Assembly: GCA_018262095.1 (NCBI GenBank)
Contig: JAGTRW010000018.1
Coordinates: forward strand, 1 to 64,000
Source of the DNA: Pseudomonadota bacterium
Lineage (GTDB): Bacteria > Pseudomonadota > Gammaproteobacteria > Burkholderiales > Rhodocyclaceae
Length of the DNA stretch: 64,000 nucleotides
Reading direction: 5' to 3'
The position numbers and the translations under genes are program-made. This document shows, in pieces, positions 33,178 to 42,841 of the stretch. The stretch's first letter is position 1. Each line of letters opens with the position of its first letter. Below the pieces are notes generated by a model, which saw nothing but the letters and a program-made list of their open reading frames with translations, was not told the origin of the DNA and made no database searches.

Positions 33178-34275
33178 ATGAAGACCGCCCGCATCAATTT
33201 CGAGAATTTCAACGCACTGCAGGACGACGATTGCCACCAGCGAATTCGCAGCGCGCGCGCCAAACTGGGCGAGCGCGCGGTGATCCTCGGCCACCACTAC
33301 CAACGTTCCGACGTCTATCAGTACGCCGACCTGACCGGCGACTCGCTCAAACTCTCGCGCCTCGCTTCGCAAACCGATGCCGAATACATCGTCTTCTGCG
33401 GCGTCCATTTCATGGCCGAAGTCGCCGACTTCATGTCCAAACCGCAGCAAAAGGCGATCCTGCCCGACTTGGCGGCCGGTTGCTCGATGGCCGACATGGC
33501 CAACCTGGCCAAGGTCGAACGCTGCTGGCGCGAACTTGACAGCGTGCTCGACGCCGATGAACAGTTCACCCCGGTCACCTACATCAACTCGGCGGCCGAC
33601 CTCAAGGCCTTCTGCGGAGCGCACGGCGGCATCGTGTGCACCTCGTCGAACGCCGCAGCGATCGCCGGGTGGGCTTTCGCCCAACGGCCGAAGATCCTGT
33701 TCTTCCCCGACCAGCATCTGGGCCGCTGGACGGGCCACACGATGGGAATCCCGCTCGAAGAAATGATGGTCTGGGATCCCGACCTCGAACTCGGCGGCCT
33801 GACTCCGGAACAGATCCGCAAGGCCCGACTGCTGCTCTGGAAAGGCCACTGCTCGGTGCACCAGATGTTCCAACCAACGCATATCGAGAAGTTTCGCAAG
33901 CAATATCCGGACGGACTGGTGATCGCTCACCCCGAGTGCGACTTCGACGTCTGCCAGCAATCGGACTACGTCGGCTCGACCGAACTGATCGTCAAGACGA
34001 TCCGCGAAGCCGCGCCGAACACGCGCTGGCTGGTCGGCACCGAACTCAATCTGGTCAATCGGCTGGCCGAGGAAGTCAAGGCCGACGGCAAAATCGTGCA
34101 CTTCATGGCGCCGACCGTCTGCATGTGTTCGACGATGCAGCGCATCGACCCGCAACATCTGGCGTGGGTTCTCGAAAATCTCGCCGAGGGGCAGATCGTC
34201 AACCAGATCAAGGTTCCCGAACACGAAGCCGTCCTTGCCCGCCTCGCACTTGAGAGGATGCTCGCGGTTTCGTGA
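33178..34275 (+). CDS. nadA: quinolinate synthase
   Basis: NadA condenses iminoaspartate with dihydroxyacetone phosphate to quinolinate in NAD synthesis, using a [4Fe-4S] cluster. The 365-residue protein has AVILGHHYQRSDVYQYAD near the N-terminus, cluster cysteines in AAGCSMADM, GIVCTSSNA and VCMCSTMQ, and the CDFDVCQQSDYVGST region. The ATG at 33178 is taken; the TTG ten codons earlier in the track is unlikely. It is followed by the EEP-clsB pair, with a 4-base overlap if that gene starts at GTG. Confidence 0.95.
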   Translation: MKTARINFENFNALQDDDCHQRIRSARAKLGERAVILGHHYQRSDVYQYADLTGDSLKLSRLASQTDAEYIVFCGVHFMAEVADFMSKPQQKAILPDLAAGCSMADMANLAKVERCWRELDSVLDADEQFTPVTYINSAADLKAFCGAHGGIVCTSSNAAAIAGWAFAQRPKILFFPDQHLGRWTGHTMGIPLEEMMVWDPDLELGGLTPEQIRKARLLLWKGHCSVHQMFQPTHIEKFRKQYPDGLVIAHPECDFDVCQQSDYVGSTELIVKTIREAAPNTRWLVGTELNLVNRLAEEVKADGKIVHFMAPTVCMCSTMQRIDPQHLAWVLENLAEGQIVNQIKVPEHEAVLARLALERMLAVS

Positions 34276-34280
34276 GGATC

Positions 34281-35057
34281 ATGAAAAGCCCCCAGCTCAA
34301 AGTCGTCACCTACAACATCCACAAGGGATTCTCGCAGTTCAACCAGCACCTGATGGTGCACGAGTTGCGCGAGCAGTTGCGCTCGCTCGATTCGGACATC
34401 GTCTTTCTGCAGGAGGTCCAGGGCTGCAACAGCCGCCATGCGGCAAGCATCGACAACTGGCCGGCCGAAGCGCAGCAGGACTTTCTCGCCGAAGACGTGT
34501 GGCAGGCAACGGCCTACGGCAGCAACGTGATCTACGACCACGGGCACCACGGCAACGCGATCCTTTCTCGCTTCCCGATCGAGCACTCGCACAACCAGGA
34601 CGTCACCCACCTGCGCTTCGAACGGCGCGGCCTGCTGCACTGCGCGATCAAGGTGCCGGGGCTCGATCAGGCACTGCACTGCGTCTGCGTCCACCTCTCG
34701 CTGTTCGCGCGTTCGCGGCGCCGGCAGCTCGATGCACTGGCCCATTACCTGGAAGAGATCGCCGAACCCGACGCACCGCTACTCATCGCCGGAGACTTCA
34801 ACGACTGGCGCAACGAAGCCGACGAGTTGCTGGCGCACCGCCTGGGCCTGGCTGAAGTCTTCGGCGGCCTCACCGGCAGCCCGGAGACCCCCGGCCGCAG
34901 TTTCCCGGCCAAACGGCCGGTGCTGCGCCTCGACCGCATCTACGTGCGCGGCTTCTCGGTCAGCCACGCCAAGATTCACAGCGGCGCGCCGTGGTCGAAG
35001 ATCTCCGATCACGCCGCGCTGTCGGCGCATTTGCTGCGCGCCAGCGGTGGCCGCTGA
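34281..35057 (+). CDS. endonuclease/exonuclease/phosphatase family protein (YbhP-like)
   Basis: This 258-residue protein has the EEP fold motifs: VVTYNIHKGFS at the start, SDIVFLQEVQ (metal-binding Glu), LLIAGDFNDW, and SDHAALSAHL at the end. It resembles YbhP of Escherichia coli, which lies next to clsB there as it does here. The substrate is unknown; a phosphodiester in lipid metabolism is a guess from the pairing. The ATG at 34281 is chosen; a GTG at 34272 overlaps the nadA stop. The 3' end overlaps the clsB start by 11 bases. Confidence 0.87.
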   Translation: MKSPQLKVVTYNIHKGFSQFNQHLMVHELREQLRSLDSDIVFLQEVQGCNSRHAASIDNWPAEAQQDFLAEDVWQATAYGSNVIYDHGHHGNAILSRFPIEHSHNQDVTHLRFERRGLLHCAIKVPGLDQALHCVCVHLSLFARSRRRQLDALAHYLEEIAEPDAPLLIAGDFNDWRNEADELLAHRLGLAEVFGGLTGSPETPGRSFPAKRPVLRLDRIYVRGFSVSHAKIHSGAPWSKISDHAALSAHLLRASGGR

Positions 35058-36207
35058 GTTCATTGCCGGCAACCGGCTGACGCTGCTCAACAGCGGCGCG
35101 GAGTACTTTCCGGCGCTGCTCGCGGCGATCGACGGCGCGCAGCGTGACGTGCACCTGGAAAGCTACATCTTCGCCGATGACGACACCGGCCGTGCCGTCG
35201 CCAGCGCGCTGATCGCTGTCGCCCGGCGCGGCATCGCCGTGCGCCTGCTGGTCGACGGCATCGGCTCGCCGGAATTTTCCAGGACGCTGGGCCCGGCGCT
35301 GATCGCAGGCGGCGTCATGGCCGTCGTCTATCGGCCCGACCTCGCACGCTTTCGCCTGCGCCGTCATCGCCTGCGCCGCCTGCATCGCAAGCTGGCGGTC
35401 ATCGACGGCGAAATCGCCTTCGTCGGCGGCATCAATGTCGTCGACGACCTCGACCCGCAGGCGCATTTGCCGCCGCGCTACGACTACGCCGTACGGATCG
35501 AAGGCCCGCTGCTGCTGCCGATCCGCGGCGCCATGCAACGGCTTTGGGAAATCGTCATCTGGGTGCACCTGAAACGTCGCTACCGCATCGGCAAGAGCGC
35601 GGCGCCGGCCCCTTTGCCACGCGGCAAGCAACTGGCGAGCTTCGTCGTGCGCGACAACATCCGGCATCGGCGGGCGATCGAAGAAGCCTATCTGAGGGCG
35701 ATCGACGCTGCGCAAAGCGAGGTCCTGATTGCCAACGCCTACTTCCTGCCCGGACGCCGCTTCCGCCAAGCACTGCGCGACGCGGCGCACCGCGGCGTGC
35801 AGGTCAGCATCGTGCTGCAGGGACGCATCGAGTACCGCCTGCAGCACTACGCGACGCAGGCGCTCTACGGCAGCCTGCTCGCGGCGGGCATCCGCATCTT
35901 CGAATACCACCACAGTTTCCTGCATGCCAAGGTGGCGGTCATCGACCGGCAGTGGGCGACGGTCGGCTCGTCGAACATCGACCCCTTCAGCCTGTTGTTG
36001 TCGAGGGAGGCCAACGTCATCGCGCTCGACCAGGACTTTGCCGGGCAATTGCACGGTAGCCTCAAGCTGCGCATGCAGCAAGGCGCGCGCGAATTGCTGC
36101 CTGAACGCTGGCAGCAATTGCCGTGGCACTCGCGCCTGCTGCGCTGGGTGAGCTACAACCTCGTTCGCCTCGCCATCGGCATTTCGGGTTACGGCGGCAA
36201 GCACTGA
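35047..36207 (+). CDS. clsB: cardiolipin synthase B-type phospholipase D protein
   Basis: ClsB joins phospholipid head groups to make cardiolipin at the inner membrane. The 386-residue protein has both HKD motifs: LHRKLAVIDGEIAFVGG in the first half and FLHAKVAVIDRQWATVGSSNID in the second. There are no N-terminal membrane helices, as in ClsB and not in ClsA. The GTG at 35047 overlaps the preceding EEP gene and is the natural start; the 491-residue ORF in the track reads back through that gene out of frame. Confidence 0.92.
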   Translation: MAAEFIAGNRLTLLNSGAEYFPALLAAIDGAQRDVHLESYIFADDDTGRAVASALIAVARRGIAVRLLVDGIGSPEFSRTLGPALIAGGVMAVVYRPDLARFRLRRHRLRRLHRKLAVIDGEIAFVGGINVVDDLDPQAHLPPRYDYAVRIEGPLLLPIRGAMQRLWEIVIWVHLKRRYRIGKSAAPAPLPRGKQLASFVVRDNIRHRRAIEEAYLRAIDAAQSEVLIANAYFLPGRRFRQALRDAAHRGVQVSIVLQGRIEYRLQHYATQALYGSLLAAGIRIFEYHHSFLHAKVAVIDRQWATVGSSNIDPFSLLLSREANVIALDQDFAGQLHGSLKLRMQQGARELLPERWQQLPWHSRLLRWVSYNLVRLAIGISGYGGKH

Positions 36208-36216
36208 GCCGCACGA

Positions 36217-37890
36217 CTAACCGTCGGCAAACAGGCTCAGGTTGGAACTCGTTGCCTGGACATTGACCCGATTGCGCCCGTCATGCTTGGCCGCATACAT
36301 GGCATGGTCGGCGCGAACCAGCAGGCTTTCGACGCTATCGTCGGCGCCGCGCCATCGCTCAACGCCGATACTGGCGGTGACACGCACCTCGATGACACCG
36401 TCGCGCACTGACGAGCACTCGACCGCGGAGCGAACTCGCTCGGCCAGTTCGACCGCACCTTCCAGCGTCGTCTGCGGCAGCAATAGCGCGAACTCTTCGC
36501 CGCCCAGCCGGCCCAGCGAATCGGACGAACGCAGGCAAGCACCGACCGTCTGCGCAAAGTGTTTGAGCAGAACGTCGCCGGCGGCATGCCCATGTTCGTC
36601 GTTAACCGCCTTGAAGTGATCGATGTCGAGCACCGCCACGCAGCAAGGGAAAGCGAAGCGCGCAGAGCGCTTGAGCTCATTGTCGACTTCCTCAAGAAAA
36701 TAGCGGCGGTTGCGGCAACCGGTCAGCGAATCGAAACAGGCGTGCACTTTCAACTCATCGTTGAGCGCGACGAGTTCTTCGTTGATCCGGGCAATTTCGA
36801 CCTGGTGCTCGCGGCCGCGCCGCAAATAGCGGATCGCGGCGCCAACGCTGGCGATCAGCGAGGCGCCCGCGACCAGCAGTACAAGCCATAACCAACGACC
36901 TTCGCGCTGGATGCGCAACAGCTCAGAGAGATCACGGAAAACCCAGATCTTGAGCATGTCGGCCTGGCTGTAAGAGAGCGCCTCGAGCATCGGCGCGCGA
37001 CGCCCCTCAAGCCGCACCAGGCGAATGCCATGCACATCGACCGGCTCGATGGCCAGCGTTTCGAACTCCCGCCGCTGGTATCGGCGCAGCTGTTCGCCCT
37101 CGCTCAAGCGCTTCACCCAGGCCCCCGGAACCGACTTCATGTAAAAACCGCGATCGCCGGCGATAATCACCACCCCGTTCTCGTCGGTAATGAAGGCATT
37201 GGCGTCGCTGACCAGCCGAGCGAGCCGCGAGACGTCGATCTTGACGGCAATCACTCCGAGAAAGCGCGATCCGGAGGTCACCGCCGCCGAGTAAAAAATC
37301 CCCGGCGTACGCGTTGTCCGGCCGACGGCGAACTGTTGCCCCACGCCATCGCGCTTGGCCTTGGTAAAGTACTCGCGGTCGAGATAGTTGACGCCAGTTG
37401 CCGTGGCGGCGCGAGGAAAACCTCCCGAGGCAATGCAATTGCCCGAATCGTCGATGACCATCACCTGGTCGACGCCAAGGTCGGCGACCATTGCCTCGAG
37501 CCGTTTGGCCAGCCTCGACAGGCCCGCATCCTTTTCCAGCAAACCCCTGAGCTGCGGCGGCGCCAGCGAAATGCGCGACATGCCGCTTCCCAGGCGCGCC
37601 AGGATCGTCTCGATTTCCGGCTGCCGGGCCAACACCTTCGGAATGTGGCTCATGTGCGCCAGGGCAAACCCGGCATTGGCGCCGACCGCCGCCGCCGCCG
37701 ACGAAACGGCATCCTGTTCGCGCTCGATCAGCAGGTTCGTCCGCTCAGAAACCAGGCGTTCGGCGAGTAGCCACGACGCAAAGCACCAGGCGATGACGGC
37801 GAGCGCAATCAGCACGCCGACGCTCAGGCGACGCCGGCGCACAAGCGGGACGCCATCGACCAGCACTCCGGAATTTCCTGCCGCAGACAT
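36217..37890 (-). CDS. membrane diguanylate cyclase with periplasmic Cache sensor
   Basis: This 557-residue protein makes cyclic di-GMP. It has an N-terminal membrane helix (about residues 22-45), a periplasmic double-Cache-like domain (55-320, with VIDDSGNCIASGG and YLDREYFTKAKRDGVG), a second helix (about 325-350), a short coiled coil, and a C-terminal GGDEF domain. The domain has DSLTGCRNRR, an intact LGGEEFALLLP active site, and an RSSD inhibitory (I) site five residues before GGEEF. Product feedback is therefore likely. The Cache domain should sense a small ligand. It is convergent with clsB, with 9 bases between the stops. Confidence 0.93.
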   Translation of the reverse strand: MSAAGNSGVLVDGVPLVRRRRLSVGVLIALAVIAWCFASWLLAERLVSERTNLLIEREQDAVSSAAAAVGANAGFALAHMSHIPKVLARQPEIETILARLGSGMSRISLAPPQLRGLLEKDAGLSRLAKRLEAMVADLGVDQVMVIDDSGNCIASGGFPRAATATGVNYLDREYFTKAKRDGVGQQFAVGRTTRTPGIFYSAAVTSGSRFLGVIAVKIDVSRLARLVSDANAFITDENGVVIIAGDRGFYMKSVPGAWVKRLSEGEQLRRYQRREFETLAIEPVDVHGIRLVRLEGRRAPMLEALSYSQADMLKIWVFRDLSELLRIQREGRWLWLVLLVAGASLIASVGAAIRYLRRGREHQVEIARINEELVALNDELKVHACFDSLTGCRNRRYFLEEVDNELKRSARFAFPCCVAVLDIDHFKAVNDEHGHAAGDVLLKHFAQTVGACLRSSDSLGRLGGEEFALLLPQTTLEGAVELAERVRSAVECSSVRDGVIEVRVTASIGVERWRGADDSVESLLVRADHAMYAAKHDGRNRVNVQATSSNLSLFADG

Positions 37891-37992
37891 CCGCTCGTCA
37901 CAATTCGTGCAATTGAGGCAATCGTTACCGATCTTTACCGCACCGGGTATGCCATAGTACTCCTGCCCATGGCATAAGGGTCAATTGCAAAG

Positions 37993-38937
37993 CTAAGCAA
38001 CGTCGCCCGGAAACACGGCGCGCAGCGCCGGCACGCGCGCCATCGACCAGTTGGCGATTGCCCAGCGCCAAAATTCGGCGAGCGGCGCGCCGTGCATTTC
38101 GGCGGGCAGCGGCTGGCCGAGAAAACGCAGCGCGCGGGCGAGCAGCGCACTGCCGCCCGACGATGCGACGGCCGGCGCCTGGGTCTGCTTGGAAAGCTTC
38201 TCGCCGACCGCATTGACGACCACCGGCAGATGCGCGTAGCTCGGCGTCGGCAAGCCGAGGCGCCGTTGCAGCCAGATCTGGCGCGCCGTCGAATCGAGCA
38301 GGTCGACGCCGCGAACGACGGCATTGACCCCTTGCGCGGCATCGTCGACGACGACCGCCAGTTGATAGGCATACTGTCCGTCGGCGCGCAGCAACACGAC
38401 GTCGCCAACCTCACGTTGCAGATTCTGCCGCACCTCGCCCTGGATACGATCGACGAAGCGCAATTCCTGATCGGGAAGACGCAGGCGCCAGGCGCGCGCG
38501 GCTTTGCCCGCGGCCAGACCGGCGCGACAGGTACCGGGATAAAGCAGCCCGCCATCGACCGAGCGCGAACTGGATGCGGCCACGATCTCGCGCCGCGAAC
38601 AGGCACAGGGATAGACCTCGCCGTCAAGCTGCAGGCGGACCAATGCGGCGTGATAAAGGTCGAGGCGGCGGCTCTGCACCAGCACCTCGCCATCCCATTC
38701 GAAGCCGAAACCGGCGAGCGTTCGCAAAATGGCGTCGCTAGCGCCGGCCATCGTACGCGGCGCGTCGATGTCTTCGATGCGCAGCAGCCACTGCCCGCCG
38801 TGGGCGCGCGCGTCGAGATAGCTGCCGACCGCAGCGACCAGCGAACCGAAATGCAGCGGCCCGGTCGGCGAAGGCGCGAAGCGGCCGCGATAGGTCGCCG
38901 GCGCGCCGGCTAGCGAAACCGAAGAGTCATGACTCAT
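37993..38937 (-). CDS. gluQRS: tRNA glutamyl-Q(34) synthetase
   Basis: GluQ-RS attaches glutamate to the queuosine base at position 34 of tRNA-Asp. The 314-residue protein matches the catalytic half of glutamyl-tRNA synthetase without the anticodon-binding domain. It has [19 protein letters not shown] (the HIGH-like motif), a zinc-binding CACSRRE with YPGTCR, and EKLSKQT as the KMSKS-like motif. The start is the ATG at 38937. ychF lies 23 bases upstream on the same strand. Confidence 0.94.
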   Translation of the reverse strand: MSHDSSVSLAGAPATYRGRFAPSPTGPLHFGSLVAAVGSYLDARAHGGQWLLRIEDIDAPRTMAGASDAILRTLAGFGFEWDGEVLVQSRRLDLYHAALVRLQLDGEVYPCACSRREIVAASSSRSVDGGLLYPGTCRAGLAAGKAARAWRLRLPDQELRFVDRIQGEVRQNLQREVGDVVLLRADGQYAYQLAVVVDDAAQGVNAVVRGVDLLDSTARQIWLQRRLGLPTPSYAHLPVVVNAVGEKLSKQTQAPAVASSGGSALLARALRFLGQPLPAEMHGAPLAEFWRWAIANWSMARVPALRAVFPGDVA

Positions 38938-38960
38938 CGTTCCCGCCGCTCAAGCCTGGT

Positions 38961-40052
38961 CTACACGTTGAACAGGAAGTTGAGCACGTCGCCGTCTTTG
39001 ACGACGTACTCCTTGCCCTCGGCGCGCATCTTGCCCGCTTCCTTGGCGCCCTGCTCGCCGCCGTAGGTGATGAAGTCGTCGAAGGAGATCGTCTGCGCGC
39101 GGATGAAGCCGCGCTCGAAGTCGGTATGGATGACGCCGGCTGCCTGCGGCGCGGTGTCGCCCTGATGGATCGTCCACGCGCGAACTTCCTTGACGCCGGC
39201 TGTGAAGTAGGTCTGCAGCCCGAGCAGGTGGTAGCCGGTATGCACCAGCCGGTCGAGACCCGGCTCTTCGAGTCCGAGGTCGGCGAGGAAAAGCTGCTTT
39301 TCTTCATCGTCGAGGTCGGCGATCTCGGCTTCGATCGCCGCGCAGACGGCGACGACCTCGGCCTTTTCTGCCTTGGCGTGCTCGCGCACCGCGTCGAGAT
39401 ACGGGTTGTTCTCGAAACCGCCCTCGGCGACGTTGGCCGCGTAAAGCACCGGCTTGGCGGTGATCAGGCAGAAGGTCTTGAGGCTCGCCCATTCCTCCTT
39501 GGAGAGGTCGAGCGCACGGATCGGTTTGGCCTTATCGAGCTGCGCAAAGCACTTCTCGAGCACCGCGACGAGCACCTTGGCGTCCTTGTCGCCGGCGCTC
39601 GCCGGCTTGCGGTAGCGCGCCAGCGCCTTCTCGACGACGGCCATGTCGGCGAGCGCGAGTTCGGTGTCGATGATCTCGATGTCGCGCAGCGGATCGACGC
39701 TGCCCGAAACGTGGATCACGTTGTCGTCGGCAAAACAGCGAACGACGTGCAGCACGGCGTCAGTCTCGCGGATGTTGGCCAGGAACTTGTTGCCCAGCCC
39801 CTCACCCTTCGACGCGCCGGCGACCAGCCCGGCGATGTCGACGAACTCGGTGACCGCAGCGACGACGCGTTGCGGCTTGACGATCGCGCAGAGTTGAGCC
39901 ATGCGTTTGTCGGGCACTTCGACGATGCCGACCGAAGGGTCGATGGTGCAGAAGGGATAATTTTCAGCGGCGACACCGGCCTTGGTCAGCGCGTTGAAGA
40001 GGGTGGACTTGCCGACATTGGGCAGTCCGACGATTCCGCATTTGAGGCTCAT
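38961..40052 (-). CDS. ychF: ribosome-binding ATPase YchF
   Basis: YchF is an Obg-related ATPase that binds the ribosome and affects translation and oxidative-stress response. The 363-residue protein has [19 protein letters not shown] (G1), the coiled-coil insert, and a C-terminal TGS domain ([19 protein letters not shown]). The ATG at 40052 is chosen; the ORF track adds 18 residues from an intergenic palindrome. It is last in the block prs-rplY-pth-ychF. Confidence 0.96.
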   Translation of the reverse strand: MSLKCGIVGLPNVGKSTLFNALTKAGVAAENYPFCTIDPSVGIVEVPDKRMAQLCAIVKPQRVVAAVTEFVDIAGLVAGASKGEGLGNKFLANIRETDAVLHVVRCFADDNVIHVSGSVDPLRDIEIIDTELALADMAVVEKALARYRKPASAGDKDAKVLVAVLEKCFAQLDKAKPIRALDLSKEEWASLKTFCLITAKPVLYAANVAEGGFENNPYLDAVREHAKAEKAEVVAVCAAIEAEIADLDDEEKQLFLADLGLEEPGLDRLVHTGYHLLGLQTYFTAGVKEVRAWTIHQGDTAPQAAGVIHTDFERGFIRAQTISFDDFITYGGEQGAKEAGKMRAEGKEYVVKDGDVLNFLFNV

Positions 40053-40080
40053 GGTGAGATTCCTGTATTTGATGCCGAAA

Positions 40081-40223
40081 TTAACCACAACGACCACGAC
40101 GGGCACAACGCCAAGCCATTCATTGGCCTACCTGGAGTCACCCCGCCAACCTGTCCCGCAAGCATTCACTGAAAAGGCATTGGTTTCCGTCGTGTTCGTT
40201 GTGCACGTTGTGGTTCATGTTAA
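40081..40223. repeat. intergenic palindromic element with TTAA ends
   Basis: The ends are inverted repeats: TTAACCACAACG (40081-40092) against CGTTGTGGTTCATGTTAA (40206-40223), with a second paired segment at 40089-40102 and 40188-40201 (13 of 14). It resembles in layout the element at 57694-57758 (TTAACCAC ... GTGCAC ... GGTTC ... TTAA). It fills most of the gap between pth and ychF. Confidence 0.6.
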
Positions 40224-40257
40224 GCCGCTTTGACGTGCGCCCGAGTGATGCGCAGCA

Positions 40258-40833
40258 TCACGGCAAAGTACTCTTGGGGTGCAACAGCCGCTGCGCCGCC
40301 TCGTAATCGCCGGCGCCAAGCTTGGGCCAGGCGAGCAGACAGCGGTCGATCGCGCGGTCGATCAGTTCGTGCTCTTCCTTGCGCGGCGCTTTTAAAACGT
40401 AGTTGATGACCTCGTTGCGCTCGCCGGGATGGCCGATCCCCAGACGCAAGCGCCAGAAGTCGGGGGTTGCCAAGTGCGCCTGAATGTCCTTGAGACCGTT
40501 GTGGCCGCCGTTGCCGCCGCCCTGTTTGAGGCGGATGGCGCCCGGCGGCAGGTCGAGCTCGTCATGCACGACCAGGATTTCCTGCGCTTCGATCTTGTAG
40601 AAGCGCGCCAGCGCGGCGACCGCCTGACCCGAGTGGTTCATGAAAGTGGACGGCTGCAACAGCCACCGGTCGCCGTCGCGCGCGACGCGGCCAAAGAACT
40701 TGCCCTGCGCCACCGGCGACACTTTGAGATCGCTCGCCAGTCGGTCGACAAACCAGAACCCGAGGTTATGACGGTTATCCTCGTACTCGTTGCCGGGGTT
40801 GCCGAGGCCGACGATCAGGCGCGGAGGAATCAT
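40258..40833 (-). CDS. pth: peptidyl-tRNA hydrolase
   Basis: Pth releases peptides from peptidyl-tRNA that has dropped off ribosomes. The 191-residue protein starts [23 protein letters not shown], with the catalytic His in the RHN segment near residue 22. It also has the [11 protein letters not shown] stretch and [15 protein letters not shown] hairpin terminator lies between it and rplY upstream, yet the block order rplY-pth-ychF is standard. Confidence 0.96.
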   Translation of the reverse strand: MIPPRLIVGLGNPGNEYEDNRHNLGFWFVDRLASDLKVSPVAQGKFFGRVARDGDRWLLQPSTFMNHSGQAVAALARFYKIEAQEILVVHDELDLPPGAIRLKQGGGNGGHNGLKDIQAHLATPDFWRLRLGIGHPGERNEVINYVLKAPRKEEHELIDRAIDRCLLAWPKLGAGDYEAAQRLLHPKSTLP

Positions 40834-40850
40834 TGTGAGCTACCCTGAAA

Positions 40851-40891
40851 ACTAAAAGCCGCCGCAGGCACCAAGGTACCGAACGGCGGCT
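40851..40891 (-). terminator. terminator between rplY and pth
   Basis: On the minus strand an AGCCGCCG / CGGCGGCT stem with a loop of about 19 bases is followed by TTTTAGTTTTC. It sits about 20 bases beyond the rplY stop and could reduce read-through into pth. Confidence 0.65.
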
Positions 40892-40911
40892 GGTGATCCA
40901 GATGCGAAAGA

Positions 40912-41544
40912 TCAGGCGGCAGGAGCGGCAGGAGCAGCAGCGGCGGCTTCGCCCTCGGCCACAACTTCCTCAGCCGAGGCCTTCTTGAGCGAGATCGTCA
41001 CGACCACCGGGTCGTCGCCGCCGTGGATGTTCGACGCAACACCCTTCGGGAAAACCAGTTGCGAGACGTGGATCGAGTGACCGGCTTCGAGTTTCGAGAG
41101 GTCGACTTCGATAAACGACGGCAGATCCTGCGGCAGGCAGCTCACCTCGATTTCGACCAGCGACGGCGAAACGATGCCGCCGGACAGCTTGACGCCTGGC
41201 GCGTCTTCGGCGTTGATGAAGTGCAGCGGCACCTTCTGGTGAATCGCATGGGTGGCATCGACGCGCAGGAAATCGACGTGCAACACCAGCGGCCGGTAAG
41301 CGTGCATCTGCGAATCACGCAGCAGCACGGTTTCGGCTTTGCCATCGACCTTGATGGTCAGCACCGAAGCGTGAAACGCCTCTTTGCGCAGCGCCAGCAG
41401 CAGTTCGTTGTGCGGCAGTTCGATCATCAGCGGGGCAGCGGTTCCGCCATAAATGATGCCCGGTACCTTGTCAGCGTGACGCAGGCGGCGGCTCGCTCCG
41501 GACCCCTGCAGTGTGCGCTTTTGTGCGTTAAGTTCAAATTTCAT
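40912..41544 (-). CDS. rplY: 50S ribosomal protein L25/general stress protein Ctc
   Basis: L25 binds 5S rRNA in the large ribosomal subunit. The 210-residue form is the long TL5/Ctc type, with an N-terminal L25 domain (residues 1-90, starting [10 protein letters not shown]) and a C-terminal beta domain (about 95-185). An Ala/Glu-rich tail ends the protein. AGGAG lies upstream of the ATG. It follows prs after 56 bases in the conserved block. Confidence 0.96.
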   Translation of the reverse strand: MKFELNAQKRTLQGSGASRRLRHADKVPGIIYGGTAAPLMIELPHNELLLALRKEAFHASVLTIKVDGKAETVLLRDSQMHAYRPLVLHVDFLRVDATHAIHQKVPLHFINAEDAPGVKLSGGIVSPSLVEIEVSCLPQDLPSFIEVDLSKLEAGHSIHVSQLVFPKGVASNIHGGDDPVVVTISLKKASAEEVVAEGEAAAAAPAAPAA

Positions 41545-41600
41545 GAATTACTCCTGGTTGATGCAAACCCCGCCCGCGACCAGGCAGGGGGTTAAGAAAA

Positions 41601-42551
41601 CTATTCGATGAACAACGAGGAAACCGAATCCTCGTTGCTGATGCGGCGAATCGTCTCGGCCAACACATCGGCGACCGACAATTGACGAATTCGCGGCGAG
41701 GCCTGCGCTTCGGCACTGAGCGGAATGGTATCGGTAACGACCAGCTCGTCGAGCTCGGAATCGTTGATCCGGCTGACCGCCGCGCCGGACAGCACCGGGT
41801 GCACGCAGTAGGCGAGCACCTTCTTGGCGCCTTTGGCCTTGAGCGCGCCAGCCGCCTTGCACAGCGTTCCGGCGGTATCGACCATGTCGTCCATGATCAC
41901 GCAGGTGCGGCCGGCGACATCGCCGATGATGTTCATGACTTCCGAGACGTTGGCCTTCGGACGGCGCTTGTCGATGATCGCCAGGTCGCACTCGAGACGC
42001 TTGGCCAACGCGCGCGCGCGAACCACACCACCGACGTCCGGGGAGACGACCATCAGATTCTTGAAATCCTTTTTCCAGACGTCGGCGAGCATGATCGGCA
42101 ACGAATAGATGTTGTCGACCGGGATGTTGAAGAAGCCTTGGATCTGCTCGGCGTGCAGGTCCATCGTCAGCACCCGGTGCACGCCCGCGGCGGTCAGCAG
42201 GTCGGCGACCAGCTTGGCGGCGATCGGCACGCGCGCCGAGCGAACGCGTCGATCCTGACGCGAATAACCGAAGTAGGGGATCGCCGCGGTAATTCGCGTT
42301 GCCGACGCGCGCTTGAGCGCATCGACCATCACCAGCAGTTCCATCAGATTTTCGTTGGACGGCGCGCAGGTCGATTGCAGGATGAAGACATCCTTGCCGC
42401 GCACGTGCTCCTGAATTTCGACGGTAATTTCGCCATCCGAAAAACGGCCGACATTAGCGCGTCCGAGCGAAATATTGAGGCGTTTGACGACGTCGGCAGC
42501 CAACCTGGGGTTGGCATTACCGGTGAATACCATCAGGCTGTCGTAGGCCAT
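41601..42551 (-). CDS. prs: ribose-phosphate pyrophosphokinase
   Basis: Prs makes PRPP from ribose 5-phosphate and ATP for nucleotide, histidine and NAD synthesis. The 316-residue protein has [16 protein letters not shown] at the start, the [16 protein letters not shown] motif, [17 protein letters not shown], and the PRPP loop [13 protein letters not shown]. The ATG at 42551 is preferred over one three codons earlier. tRNA-Gln lies 75 bases upstream on the same strand. Confidence 0.97.
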   Translation of the reverse strand: MAYDSLMVFTGNANPRLAADVVKRLNISLGRANVGRFSDGEITVEIQEHVRGKDVFILQSTCAPSNENLMELLVMVDALKRASATRITAAIPYFGYSRQDRRVRSARVPIAAKLVADLLTAAGVHRVLTMDLHAEQIQGFFNIPVDNIYSLPIMLADVWKKDFKNLMVVSPDVGGVVRARALAKRLECDLAIIDKRRPKANVSEVMNIIGDVAGRTCVIMDDMVDTAGTLCKAAGALKAKGAKKVLAYCVHPVLSGAAVSRINDSELDELVVTDTIPLSAEAQASPRIRQLSVADVLAETIRRISNEDSVSSLFIE

Positions 42552-42626
42552 AGCGCGCATCCCCGACGCCGTGAGGGCGCCACATAGAATCGGGCAGACC
42601 CGCTGCCCGACTTGAAATAAACAGAA

Positions 42627-42703
42627 TGGCTGGGGAAGAAGGATTCGAACCTTCGAATGCCGGAATCAAAATCCGGTGCCTTAACCAACTTGGCGACTCC
42701 CCA
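42627..42703 (-). tRNA. tRNA-Gln (anticodon TTG)
   Basis: The 77-nt minus-strand sequence pairs TGGGGAG with CTTCCCCA-type acceptor bases and has an encoded CCA. The anticodon arm CCGGA-TTTTGAT-TCCGG gives TTG, and the T-arm carries GGTTCGAATCC. A TATAAT box (42744-42749, minus strand) lies upstream. It is part of the betaproteobacterial ispE-tRNA-Gln-prs neighbourhood. Confidence 0.95.
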
Positions 42704-42841
42704 GCAGTCGCTCACTAAATGCGTCCTAGCAAGCGAGGCGCGGATTATACAGTGCTTTTTCCAAAAAAAACAGGGGCGCGAGAAGTCTATCAAAACAAGC
42801 CCGGTGCGCCGCACACAGGCCCGGCCTGACTGACGCGCAGG

